Shown piece by piece: positions 50,157-60,199 of a stretch of DNA of 64,000 nt. Each line of letters starts with the position of its first letter. Within the stretch, counting starts at the first letter, position 1. Made by a program: the position numbers and the translations under genes. Location: assembly GCF_000234665.1 (NCBI RefSeq), contig NC_018338.1, positions 1,759,262-1,823,261 of the forward strand, read 5' to 3'. The notes beneath the pieces were generated by a model. That model was not told the DNA's origin and searched no databases. It saw nothing but the letters and a program-made list of their open reading frames with translations. This DNA is from Leishmania mexicana MHOM/GT/2001/U1103. Lineage: Eukaryota; Euglenozoa; Kinetoplastea; Trypanosomatida; Trypanosomatidae.

Positions 50157-51471
50157 GCTCTCCTCGCATCACCTACAGGCTTTGTGATCTCGAGTCGGCC
50201 TTCTCTCGCGGACGCGATGGCAGCAAGAGGCGCATCAGCGCCAGAGAACGATGACGTGGTGTGTTTTGTTCGACTTCTGCCAACTTACTGCTTCATCCTC
50301 CGACGTGCACACAAGCGCGGTTTCCTTCGTATGCGTGTGGAGTGTGTCTGTGGCGCCGCGCTCGCAGGTTGCCTAGATACTCACGGACACCGACTCAAGG
50401 ATGTTCCGCATTCGCATCCTAGATGTTTGGCACGCGAGTGGAAAGCTTTCATTTTGCCCCGCCCACCCCCGACGCCACCCCAGTACGAGCCGGTTCATCT
50501 TCTTGTCGTCGTCGTTTTATCACTGCGATATCCAAACGTAAAGGTGCCCACGTGTGTGTGTGTGCGGGCGTTTTTTTCTCTTGTCTTCCGTGTTTTCCTC
50601 TCGCCTCTTGTCTTGTTGCGTATTGCCTCTCTAAATTGCGTGTTTCAAACGAACAAGCCAACAACGCCCCCTCCTCCTCCTCCTCCACAAAGAAAATAAA
50701 GGGATACACATAAAACCTCCCCACCCCCACCCACCCGACTCCTCGAACACCACCTGTAGCACCAATGCATTGTCACCTTTACTGAAGAGGTCTTTGGCAA
50801 GAAACCTAAAAAAAACTTTTAGCAGAAGGAAGCAAAAAAAAGCAAGGCAAAGAAAAACGCGTGACACACGCACACAAAATAGAAGGGAGGGGGGCACAGA
50901 CACTCGAACCAAACTGGTGGCAGAGCTGCTTGACCGTGCCTGCGCGCTAGGGCAATACACGTGGTGTGTTACAGAAGAGCACCATGAGTAGACTTTTTGT
51001 CACTCCGCTCTGCAGCGCGCCTCCTCCCTCTCCTTCGGCTCGTTACATCCTCTTCAGTCGTGCTCCACGTCTAGAGTGGTGTGGTGTCCGAGAACAGGAT
51101 GGGTGCGAGCTAACATTGCGTTGGAGTCTTCCAATGCTATCTACGTTTGCCGATAACCTCGGTAGTGCCGGTGTGGCGGAGAGCAGCACTGCTACACTAC
51201 CGCTCTGCTGCAAGGTATCTCACCCGGGTCTCTGTCCTTATTCTCTCTTTTGGCCTGTTTCTTTTGCCTCGCCATACGGAGGTGACGTCGCATCTTCTAC
51301 GGTTCCATCGCCCCCGCCATTTGCATTCTGCCTCTCCTTCAACGTCCGTTTCTTTGGGGGGATGGAGGAGCGGAGCGTCTCACCCACAGCCAAACAGAAA
51401 TCCCAGAAGCGCTTCCAAGCGTAGAAATACGCGCACCACTTGCAAGCAGCTTCTCCATCGCAACATTATCA

Positions 51472-51500
51472 TCTGTTTTCCACCCTTTTTTGGTTGTTAG
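51472..51500 (+). promoter_or_regulatory. Predicted trans-splice acceptor of the PEX13-like gene
   Basis: The tract CTGTTTTCCACCCTTTTTTG is followed by AG at 51499-51500, 22 bases before the ATG at 51523. Confidence 0.55.
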
Positions 51501-51522
51501 GTGGCCATACACCAAAATCAAC

Positions 51523-52461
51523 ATGAGCTCGCTGCCTGCCGCTGCCACTGCACCTGTCGCCGCCTCCAGCAGTCCTCCTGGATCACCCAACGACCCTACG
51601 GCACCCGGTTCGCCGACCAACTGCTCCCTCCTTACCCCTTCGGCAGTGCTGTCACCAAGCCCTTCAGCGCCTCTTACATCGGAGACAGGTGCTCTTACCG
51701 TCGGTGCGACTTCAGGTACTGGCCAGCTCACTGATGGTTCCCTAAAGCCCCTCTCAACCGACTTGACAGCGAACAGCGGCGCTGTCGGCGCAGCCACGAC
51801 GTCGTCGTCGTATGCGAACGCGCTCAACAACGGTATGGGCACTGGGTATGGGATGGGTAGTGGGTACGGTGTGGGCATGGACCCATATGGTATGGGCGGT
51901 ATGTACGGCGGTTACGGTGGCTTCGGCATGGGTGGGATGTATGGGGGCCTTGGAATGATGGGCATGGGTGGGATGGGCATGTACGGCATGGGCATGACCC
52001 CCGAAGCGCAGCGTGCACAGATGATGATGTTCATGACGAGCCGCATTATGGAGCTGTGGGGTATGTTTTCGCAAGTTATGCAGATGACGCTCGGGAGCGC
52101 CGTTCAGTTTGTTGGCGAGTATGTCGGCATCAATCAGCGCATGGGGCAGCTGGAGGAGGAGAACCTGAATCATGAGGAACGCTACATGAGCCGCAAGTAC
52201 GAGCTGCGCAAGGCCCTCTCCAATATTCCGCGTGAGCAGCGGTATGTACCGAAGCGACTACGAGTCCGCAAGCCGAAGCAACCTTCTTTTCTCCGCAGCT
52301 TCATCCTTCGCCTGCTTCGCCACGTCGCCCTCTTCGCAGCCGCCTACTTCCTCTCGAAACGGATCGCGTCCTGGGCGATGACCCGCTCCGGTGGGAAACT
52401 TCTACAAACGTCTGCGTCCGAGGCACTGGTTTCTTTGGACGCTTCCAATATTCGCTTCTGA
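51523..52461 (+). CDS. PEX13: PEX13-like glycosomal/peroxisomal membrane protein without SH3 domain
   Basis: 312 residues from the ATG at 51523 (frame open to a TTG at 51490). The N-terminal ~100 residues are Pro/Ser/Thr-rich. About 102-160 is a Gly/Tyr/Met repeat region (GYGMGSGYGVGMDPYGMGG) characteristic of PEX13. About 165-215 is a membrane-associated helical region (MELWGMFSQVMQMTLGSAV). A basic segment is followed by a C-terminal hydrophobic helix (FILRLLRHVALFAAAYFL, about 260-277). PEX13 docks cargo-loaded PEX5 at the peroxisome, here the glycosome. Yeast and human PEX13 and trypanosomatid PEX13.1 have a C-terminal SH3 domain; none is visible here, which fits the second isoform PEX13.2. 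The C-terminus NIRF is not a PTS1. Confidence 0.7.
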   Translation: MSSLPAAATAPVAASSSPPGSPNDPTAPGSPTNCSLLTPSAVLSPSPSAPLTSETGALTVGATSGTGQLTDGSLKPLSTDLTANSGAVGAATTSSSYANALNNGMGTGYGMGSGYGVGMDPYGMGGMYGGYGGFGMGGMYGGLGMMGMGGMGMYGMGMTPEAQRAQMMMFMTSRIMELWGMFSQVMQMTLGSAVQFVGEYVGINQRMGQLEEENLNHEERYMSRKYELRKALSNIPREQRYVPKRLRVRKPKQPSFLRSFILRLLRHVALFAAAYFLSKRIASWAMTRSGGKLLQTSASEALVSLDASNIRF

Positions 52462-53492
52462 CACGCAGCCTCGGCACACATTCGTCAATGTTGAAGAGGA
52501 GGGGCATGGGAACTGATGACCGGTGTTCCTTCGCTGCAAGGGAGTGACCCAGACAGCTTTATCACAAGGGCCTTGCTCTTTTTTTTCTGGCTTGCTTTTT
52601 TTATGCTTGCACTGGCGCACCTACTCTTTCTCTCTCGTCACTCAGCCCCCCCCCCCCCCGATCCCTCCGCCTCTCGGTGGACCGACGCAGCGATCGGGAT
52701 GGAGGTGGGCTAGGGCTGTAGCGCTGGCATTGGCGTACACGGTGCTGGCCGTGACACACAGTTTTGCCGGGTCTTTGTCATTTATACGTGCTGGGCCCTT
52801 GTCGTCCCCTTCTGCATTTTAAACTCTTCTGTTCTTTCACTGTTGTGTGTGCGGTCCTCTCCGAAGGCTGTGCTGCCGAGTGCACCAGGCGGCAACCGTA
52901 TTAAGAGGCGTGGAAGGGACACACACACACGCACGTCCCACACACCAAAGCCAAACGGAGAGGAGGGCGTCTTCACTGCCGGCGGCACAGCGAGCAGCGG
53001 CTCTCGGAAAGATGGAGCCACGTGGCGGGGGTGCATGACCGCAGCGATGAAATCGACGACCCGGCGCTCCCCTTCCCCCACCTCCTCCTCGAGAAGGTCT
53101 AGGGCGAAATAGATCGCAGGCCTCTCCACATGTCTCGGTTGTGTGTGATGGACTTCACTGGCACCTTCGCTTACTGCCGTCCCCGTCACCCCTCGATGGA
53201 TCTTGTGTGCGCAGTGCGCCCCGGACGGCGGTATAGGATACTGGTCACTGACAGCTATGGAAGACGGGTGTGCGTTCCCGACTTTCCTTTCACCTTTCCC
53301 CTTCTCCCGCAATTTGTACGCTATGCATGTGTGCCTCACAGCGGGCGAGTGAAGCGGTCACATCAATCCTGACTGCTGTGACCACGCCACCTAAACGAAC
53401 GCCATTCGCCATTGTCTTCTGAACATCGCGGCCGACTTTAGCCACGCTAAGCAAGTGCAGCACCACCTTCACGGAGGAGTTTGTGTTGAGAA
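52462..53492 (+). other. Spacer, no gene seen
   Basis: T-rich then mixed. A homopolymer of about 13-15 C lies near 52647-52661. The region at about 52860-53340 is less biased and has a 185-codon frame on the minus strand (see rejected items). Confidence 0.55.
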
Positions 53493-54539
53493 ATGAGCGC
53501 GGGTGCGAAGGCATTCTTCAAAAAGGCGGGCTTGCCGGCCATCGGCTTCGGCATCGGCTGGGGAGGCTTCACGGTTGTCGAGCAGAACGGCTTGCTGAGC
53601 GAGCCGATGCAGCGCTGGCTCAACCTGCACAATCTCAAACTGCAGCTCTACACCCAGCGTCTGCTGCCGACCTCGGTGGTGGAAAAGTACGGCTACCCAG
53701 AGGACAGGCTGCGCTCCATAATTGAACTCCTGGAAAAGGGTTACAATGTGTCTGAGGTGGCAGAACGCATGACCTTTGATGAGGTCTTGAGGCAGTGCGC
53801 CGTGCCGGAGCAGGTGGCGTACCTGGAGGAGCACGCGGCGGAGGAGATTCCGTACTTTTACATTGCAGACATCTTTCATTCCTGGGCGAACCTGAACGTG
53901 AACAGCTTTGTCCGTCAGCCGCCGCAGTCGCCCGGGGAAACAGAGACGGACGCTACGACCTCCACGTCAGCTGTCGCGAGTGCTGCCACGTCTCCCCCAC
54001 TTGTCCTCCGCAACGATGACGCGTTTGACTCGGAGGTGCTGTGTAGCTCGCTGTGGGAGAAGATGATTCACAGTGTCATCCCATTCGACGTGAGCATTCG
54101 TGCCCTGTGCGTCTTGGCTGTGAACAACCGGGCCAATGCGCGGCGCCTGGCGCGATTGTCATCGCCGGAGCGCGTGGCCGAGCTGTACAGCGAGTACATG
54201 GACAAGATCCAAGTGGATCAACGGCAAGGCATCGGGCCCGATGTGGTGTCCCCCGAAGAGGTCACCGCCGCCACACTTTTCTTTCTGCGCGCCGTCAACG
54301 ACGCCTTGGTTCACAGGCGGTGGATTCCGCTGCTTGGGGTATTCAGACCAGACCCGTACCCACTTGCACGTAAGGTGTCGTCCGAGTCGTGGTGCCGTGC
54401 CTTTGGCAACCTTACCCCAGCAGTGACAGGCGCGACGTCCGAAACGGCGGTGGTACTCGCAGACGTTATGAATGAGCGGCTGCGATGCGTCGAGCTGCGT
54501 AAGGTCGTGACAGCGCCGTTACAGTCCTTGGCTTCTTGA
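53493..54539 (+). CDS. Unknown protein, 348 residues
   Basis: It starts at the ATG at 53493. Residues about 10-28 form a Gly-rich hydrophobic stretch (KAGLPAIGFGIGWGGFTVV), which may be a membrane or mitochondrial targeting segment following the basic start MSAGAKAFFKK. The remainder looks soluble and mostly helical (VVEKYGYPEDRLRSIIELL, EVLRQCAVPEQVAYLEEH), with a Thr/Ser-rich linker near 148-168 and a second helical part (FDVSIRALCVLAVNNRANAR, about 198-217). Codon use is typical and the frame is uninterrupted, so the gene is secure. I do not recognise the family. A mitochondrial inner-membrane-associated protein is possible on the N-terminus alone. Confidence 0.8.
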   Translation: MSAGAKAFFKKAGLPAIGFGIGWGGFTVVEQNGLLSEPMQRWLNLHNLKLQLYTQRLLPTSVVEKYGYPEDRLRSIIELLEKGYNVSEVAERMTFDEVLRQCAVPEQVAYLEEHAAEEIPYFYIADIFHSWANLNVNSFVRQPPQSPGETETDATTSTSAVASAATSPPLVLRNDDAFDSEVLCSSLWEKMIHSVIPFDVSIRALCVLAVNNRANARRLARLSSPERVAELYSEYMDKIQVDQRQGIGPDVVSPEEVTAATLFFLRAVNDALVHRRWIPLLGVFRPDPYPLARKVSSESWCRAFGNLTPAVTGATSETAVVLADVMNERLRCVELRKVVTAPLQSLAS

Positions 54540-55416
54540 CATCGACAGCGCGGGAGTGCACCGGCTGGTATGCGTGTTTGTGGGTGTGCGATGTCCGCTC
54601 ACACCGAGGGCGCGTTCTAGGGTTATTGTGTTCGTTGCTGAGCGCGTATTGAGCTGCGATTCTGGCATCCTCCCACAGATCTGAAAGCAACGGGACCACC
54701 CGCAATACACCGGAGCTCAAGTAGGCGGAGGCTACCCGTCTCCGCATGATACTGCTTTCTTGCTACACGGTTGCCGGCGAAATGGTTGCCGACCCCGCAT
54801 CAGCGCTGCCGCATGCTCTCGCTCTCTTTCTGTGAACTCAAGGACTGATCTCCGGCCCGTGTGTCTCACAACGCACTTTGACATCTCAATGGCTTCTTTT
54901 AGTGGTCTCTCGCACACACACACACACACGCCCCTCCGAGCACGCGCTCACCGCCTCCTTTGCGAACGTCGTCGTCTTCGTCATCCGCTTCAGAGCTCAC
55001 TGCAATTCACCACGGAGGCGTGTGCGTGCGTGCGTTTGTGCGCGTGTGTGCATCGGTGCTCTTGCCCTATGCGTACATCACTGTTTCACTACTCCTACTA
55101 TCCGAGCACTAAAATATTGCCTCTCTCCTTGAGCACCTCTGAACGCTTCGGCTTCTGCGGTCACTTAGGGCTCCCCGCGTAAGGGCCACCCCCTCTCCTC
55201 GTGAGCACCGAAAACTGAAAGCACTGTCTTAACACGCACACAAGCCCGCTATCTCTTCTGTCCCTCTCTCTTGGTTGCAGAGTTAGCTTGTCGTAACCAC
55301 TGTGCTCGTGTTTGCGCCTGTTGTCGCCGACGTTGCGTCTCCTTGAGCGCTCCTGCTTTTTTTCGTTCTCTTCTCATACCCCCGACACGTGGCCCTGGCC
55401 GTTCAGCAAGTGACCA
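54540..55416 (+). other. Spacer, no gene seen
   Basis: The first 200 bases are mixed. From about 54790 it is CT-rich, with CA (54915-54930) and GT runs. Strong pyrimidine tracts at 55318-55380 lead into the small gene at 55417. Confidence 0.6.
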
Positions 55417-55731
55417 ATGATGCTAAACAACGAGCCCTCTCCGGCGGTTAACGTACAGCCGGCGCTGGCGGCCGCCTATCAACGCACCCGCCTGAAGGCC
55501 AACGCGGTGCTCCTGCGCTACGGACACATCATTCCTATTGTGGCGGTGGCTTTCTGCCTTATCCTCTCGACTTCGATCTCTATTCAGCGCGAGATAGCCT
55601 ACAGTCGAGCCGCAGCGCAGACAACGACGACAACAACGACGACGACGACCACGACGACAACCGCGGCTCCGGCGGCACCCAACATGACGTCCAAGATGGA
55701 GGACAGCAGCACAAGTGCACCAAGGACGTAA
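55417..55731 (+). CDS. Small single-pass membrane protein with poly-threonine tract
   Basis: 104 residues (ATG ATG at 55417). The N-terminal ~35 residues are soluble, with a basic segment just before the membrane helix (QRTRLKANAVLLRYGH). Residues about 38-57 are a hydrophobic helix (IIPIVAVAFCLILSTSISI). After it come 14 consecutive threonines (about 69-82, ACG/ACA/ACC codons), then an Ala/Pro/Ser-rich tail. The Lys/Arg-rich side before the helix suggests an inside N-terminus; the Thr-rich side would then face the lumen or exterior and could be O-glycosylated, which is an inference. A strong pyrimidine tract and AG lie just upstream. No family is recognised. Confidence 0.6.
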   Translation: MMLNNEPSPAVNVQPALAAAYQRTRLKANAVLLRYGHIIPIVAVAFCLILSTSISIQREIAYSRAAAQTTTTTTTTTTTTTTAAPAAPNMTSKMEDSSTSAPRT

Positions 55732-57968
55732 GGCTCCACATCGATCACGGCACGTGCCAAGGTATCCATTACTCAGATACCTTCCACTACAGATTCTGAA
55801 GGTGATGGCACTCTCCCTCCTCCCAACACACACACACATGCCCACCGAGTGGCTGTGTATACATGTGCTTGTCTTCATTTCACCCAGTACTTGATACATG
55901 GCGCAGCAGCGTTCTTGACAGGCTTTCTTTTGTATGTGGCGCACTCGCGGAGTCTGTCGGAACTTCTGTTTGCGCTCGCGCACGAACGCGTCGGTTTGTG
56001 GCGTGCTAGCCGCCACCGCGGCGGGGCTTCTCTCGACGTCTTCCCATCCCCTGTTTTGTGCTGCACTGGTCCGATGGTCTTCCTTGTTGCTGTGGCCCCT
56101 TTTAACTGTTCTCTCCTCTGTCTCCGTTTTGCCTGCGGCCTTTCGCATGCGCTGCCTGCGTTTCCCTTTCCATTTTCGTAGATGGGTATGCACCTCAGGA
56201 GAACTTCTCTCGGTGTCATGAGGCATACGGCGAAGGAAAGAGAGAGTAAGGGCATGCGCGTGACCACGATAAGAGAGGCGGTAGCTTTGTGCCGCCTCCG
56301 TGCTCCCCACGGTCTGCGTACTTGCTCTATTTCTCTCATTGCTGCATACATGTGGTTGCCTGACGCCTAACCCCTTTCCTCCACTACGAACTGTCGTCGT
56401 GTGTGAGCGGTGCAATGTTTCCTGTTTGCCTTCGTTGTCGGTCTTTCTTTTTTTTTCGTATCGTTCAACTGCCGCGTAGCCCCCCCCCCCCTCCAACGCC
56501 ATATGCGGCATATGCGTGTGGGGATAAGCACGGCTTTGCGAGGGCAAAGTTCGAGTTTTGGGGGTGCCCCCCAAAAAAAGGAAATCAAATAAAACGCTGT
56601 TCCTTTTTTGTTTCATGGCTCTCTTGTGGTGCAGCTCCCTGCTCACCTTCGGCATCGGCATCGGCAGCGCCGCTTGTGCCGAAACGACAGAGGTCCTCTA
56701 GAATGCTGGGAAAAATGCGGGCTGGGACCTCTCGTGTCTACCTTGTCATAACCTGAAAGCCTCTGATGCTGGCGTGTTCTGTATGCATGGAACTTGCCCC
56801 TTTGCTGGAGCGTGCCCACGGTTGAAAAAATGTGGTCGCCTCAACTCCCTTCTCCTCCTCCTCTTTTTTTTATATCATCCTCTTACACACACACACACAC
56901 ATGCATGCATGTTCGGGTTTCTGCTCTGTATAATGGGCCGATCCATCTCCCTCTTTCTCCCTCTCACGTCTCTCAGTGACGGTGAATGCTTGTTACCATT
57001 TCCTCTTCGAAAGCACTATAATACATATATCTATCATCACTGCGACCGTCAACACCAGCGAACAGATCACCCAGAGTACCATCCGTGTGGCACCCTTAGC
57101 ATACGTCTGCGAGTGCTCCACGCCAATACGTCTCACCACAGTTCAACAGTCGAGCACGCACCAGTACACATCCACGCACGCACACGCACAGACACTCAAA
57201 CACCCACGGCCGCATAGGACAGGTCGTTCCCCTATAACTGTTTTGTGGCTGTGACGAACACTGGGTTCAGTGACGACGCAAGGAACGCTTCCCTCACCCT
57301 TCTCGTTTTCTTCTCGCTCGGCTGCTGCTTTCTTCCTTCTGCCATTGAACTCATTTTTTTTTGTTGGTTTTATCTTTGAGTCGTTGTTGTTTTAATTTTG
57401 GGGTGATAGTCTCCTCTTATTTTTTTTTGGACGTGCGCACGTGTGTGTTTCGGGTTGCTTCATTACACCTCTAGATTTAGCGTTGCCGTCACTCACGTTT
57501 TTCCACCTTTGCATTCTGTGCGTGCGTCCCTCACCCTTTCCTTTTCAATCCCTTTATCATTCCTCACCTCTCGCTAACTCTCTCGTTCTCTCCCTCTCTG
57601 TATGTGTGTGTGTGTGCCGTGGGTGCGTCATTACAATTGTGCTGGCGACGTGGCGTTTTTGCTTTGTTCTCTTTTACTTGCTGCTCTGGGTTTATTGTCA
57701 TATGTATCCAGCAGTCGTTGCTGTCAGTCCCCATCTCTGTTTTCTTCGCCTCCCGTGGTCGAGCTTCTCTCGCTGTTCTCTCCTCTGCCCTGCCAGCGCT
57801 CTTCTGACCTTTTTTGCACCCACGTACCAATTTCACCTCGGCAAAAACGTCGTGCTCGAGCCCCTACAGTAGCGGCGCAGAGGTGCCGTCATCTTCGCCG
57901 TCGGTAACCCCAACTTTCAACAGCGAGTCACTACTACTTTCAACGACTCCCCTCTTACCACGAGTCCA
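55732..57968 (+). other. Spacer with one doubtful sORF
   Basis: Apart from the 62-codon frame at 56182, nothing gene-like is seen. It contains C homopolymers near 56480, A/C runs near 56570-56590, CA runs (56886-56902) and long T tracts (57350-57430) upstream of the IPC synthase gene. Confidence 0.55.
56182..56370 (+). CDS. Doubtful 62-residue small ORF directly after a splice-like site
   Basis: A pyrimidine tract (about 56157-56178) ends in TTCGTAG with AG at 56180-56181, and ATG follows immediately. The peptide is basic (MRHTAKERESKGMRVTTIREA) with a mildly hydrophobic end. Its placement at an acceptor is striking, but a zero-length 5'UTR is unusual, length is near chance, and no homolog is recognised. 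Confidence 0.2.
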   Translation: MGMHLRRTSLGVMRHTAKERESKGMRVTTIREAVALCRLRAPHGLRTCSISLIAAYMWLPDA

Positions 57969-59120
57969 ATGACGAGTCACGTGACAGTGCACGATGTGGG
58001 CGGCGATGAAGGTGTTGAGACCGGCCTCGTGCCGTGGTACAAGCAGCCGCTACCCTTGACTACGCAGGTGATGCGGTTTGTACCTTTTCTGCTGCTCACG
58101 GTGATGTTCATGGGCGTGGCTATTCTCGTCGCGAACTCACGTATGCCGGACCCCCAGGAGGTGCGCCCGCTGCCCGATCTTTTTCTCGAGTGGATTCCGA
58201 AAGTGACGCTTCTCGAGAGCGGCACCGACGTTATTATCTTTCTCCTAAACGCTACGACGGTGATGGTGGGATTCAAGGTGTTTTTGCTGGAGCGACATAT
58301 GAACGGTCTGCCTAGTTTTACCTTCCTGGCGGGAATTCCGAAAATCGGCTCCTTTCTGAACCGCATCGTGTTTGGCGTGCTCGACTCGGGGCGGCGTCCC
58401 TTTCCGCTGAAGAATGTCTTCTCGATTATGACGATTCGCTTTCTGACGTCGTACGCCGTAGTGATGGTGTTCCGTGCTTTTGTAATCATGGGGACGTCGT
58501 ACCCGGCAACCGACAACCACTGTCAGAATCCGCAAGTGATTGAGCATCCGGTACTCAACGTTATCCTAACCCTTGTCACACTGGGCAGTGGTGCGATCCA
58601 CTGCGGCGATCTGATGTTCAGCGGGCACACGATGATCCTCAGCCTCGCCTTCATTCTAGCATGGGACTACAGCCCTTTTCTGCACCCGTGGGGGGTGCGT
58701 GTGTGGGCGTCTGTGCTTCTGCCCATCAGCTATTACTGTATCCTTGCCTCTCGTTCCCACTACACGGACGACATCCTGGTGGCGATGTACGTGATGATCG
58801 CGACGTATAAGATCATCGAACACGCAGAGACTGGCGCGCCGTGGCAGATGCAGCTGCTGATTCGCTGGATGCCTTGGCCAGGCGCGAACACGATAGAGGA
58901 GATGTGCGCGGAGGAAGAAGTTGTGATTGTTCAAACGCCTACAGAAGACTCGACTGATGCGTCGGCTGTTGTGCCTGAGCGCGAAAACTCCATCAAGAAG
59001 ACACCTCCTGTGCCAACTGTGACGGGTGGTTCTAGTAGTGGTATACACGTGTTGAGGATGCAAGACTCACCCAACATCGAAGATCTGCACCCTGGTGTGC
59101 GCGAGACGGCACAAGGGTGA
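57969..59120 (+). CDS. IPCS: Inositol phosphorylceramide synthase (sphingolipid synthase)
   Basis: 383 residues. It transfers phosphoinositol from phosphatidylinositol to ceramide, making the main sphingolipid of these parasites, probably in the Golgi. Six membrane segments are visible (about 36-55, 85-105, 153-176, 194-212, 222-238, 246-262). Active-site motifs of the PAP2/sphingomyelin synthase superfamily are HCGDLMFSGHT (about 211-221) and ASRSHYTDDILVA (about 260-272). His220, His264 and Asp268 fall exactly where the catalytic triad of the L. major enzyme is described. The N-terminus MTSHVT.HDVGG and the central region also match that enzyme. The C-terminal cytosolic tail (about 310-383) is acidic, then Ser/Gly-rich, and appears longer than the L. 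major protein as I remember it (about 338). Confidence 0.95.
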   Translation: MTSHVTVHDVGGDEGVETGLVPWYKQPLPLTTQVMRFVPFLLLTVMFMGVAILVANSRMPDPQEVRPLPDLFLEWIPKVTLLESGTDVIIFLLNATTVMVGFKVFLLERHMNGLPSFTFLAGIPKIGSFLNRIVFGVLDSGRRPFPLKNVFSIMTIRFLTSYAVVMVFRAFVIMGTSYPATDNHCQNPQVIEHPVLNVILTLVTLGSGAIHCGDLMFSGHTMILSLAFILAWDYSPFLHPWGVRVWASVLLPISYYCILASRSHYTDDILVAMYVMIATYKIIEHAETGAPWQMQLLIRWMPWPGANTIEEMCAEEEVVIVQTPTEDSTDASAVVPERENSIKKTPPVPTVTGGSSSGIHVLRMQDSPNIEDLHPGVRETAQG

Positions 59121-60199
59121 CACAGGACCTCGTCGCCCCACGCAGAATGCCCCTTTCCCGTCATTTGGTGATTTCTGCTTGCAAAGATCGGTGCAAGACT
59201 ATGCACTGCTCGATGTTTCTGATGCTCACGGCAGCGAGTGTACACGAAACCTCACTTGAGCACGGGCTTTTGAATTTTGTTTTTGTTGTATTGCGTGCAG
59301 AGGTGTCTTGTCGGCTGACACCGCCGCCTTTCTGGTCCCTCTCTCCCTCTCTCCTTTTCGATTTTTTTTTCTGTGTGCACGTACGTTTCTGTGTCGTCTA
59401 AGGGGGTCTTTGCACTCTTTTGTTGAGCGATTTGTGTGTGTGTGTGTGTGCTTTTTGCTCGATGCTTTTTTCTGCTTTTTTCTTTCTCTTTTCTACGGCT
59501 GTATGTGTGTTTGCAGTATCCTACCCGAGGCCCCTCGCTTCTGTGCTGCTTTGGCCGCTCCACAAGTGCAACGCGACTGCTAGAGGCGCCACAGAGAGTG
59601 TGTGTGTGAGGGCCTTGGGCACCTCAAAGGCACACCTGCATGTATTTAGATGCATCTATGTGTGGAGATGGAGCACAGGGGTGAAGCAGGTCGTACTGAC
59701 TTGCACTAAAGAAGTAGAAGTAAGAGCAGAAGCTCGTAATCCTTATTTGTCACTGCTGGCTGGTACCTCTCCACCCCAAAGAAGAAATTCCCTATGCATG
59801 AACACACTATCCCTGACAATAAGCATGGACTTGGGTGATTCTTGTCCGTGTTTTTCTCTGTTCCCTTTCCTCGATGAATTTCCAGACTAGCATTGTAACG
59901 AGGGACAAGTAACTCTCTCTCCTTTTTGATGAATTTGAATGAGCTCCGTTTCTGTGCCTGAGTAAGGGGAATGCTTTCTCGACCCTGTTGTTTAAAAACC
60001 AAGAAGTCGACAGACACACCCTTGCACGACCGCAGCTCACCTGCCTCTGCGGCAGTGCTGCCAAATCCTGGTTGTCTAGGGCGGACCGTCCTACCCCGTC
60101 CCCTCTTTGCATGTGTGCGGCGCGGTTGGCATCGGGCGGAGGCGGTGTCGCCCGCCGTTCGGGGAATAGGGGATGTCAGTCTGGCGTCCGATACCGGTA
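59121..60199 (+). other. Spacer: IPC synthase 3'UTR
   Basis: T/CT-rich with a GT run (59431-59452), becoming compositionally mixed after about 59560. No gene seen. Confidence 0.55.

Larger units (their letters stand above)
47851..51522 (+). other. 3.7-kb spacer; one weak small ORF candidate
   Basis: Mostly GT/CT-rich, with a CCTG tetranucleotide repeat (48543-48583), CA runs (49239-49330) and T runs. The section at about 49630-50260 is less biased and has overlapping open frames, one of them a hydrophobic 112-codon frame (listed separately). 50690-51500 is mixed and then CT-rich. Confidence 0.5.

Noticed and set aside
52782..53339. 185-codon minus-strand frame in a spacer
   Set aside because: Parts look protein-like, but it opposes the direction of the whole unit and has no splice-like leader on that strand and no recognised motif.
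55423..56661. 412-codon minus-strand frame over a small gene and spacer
   Set aside because: Arg/His/Lys-rich reverse translation of CT-rich DNA; no domain; opposite to the transcription direction of all other genes.
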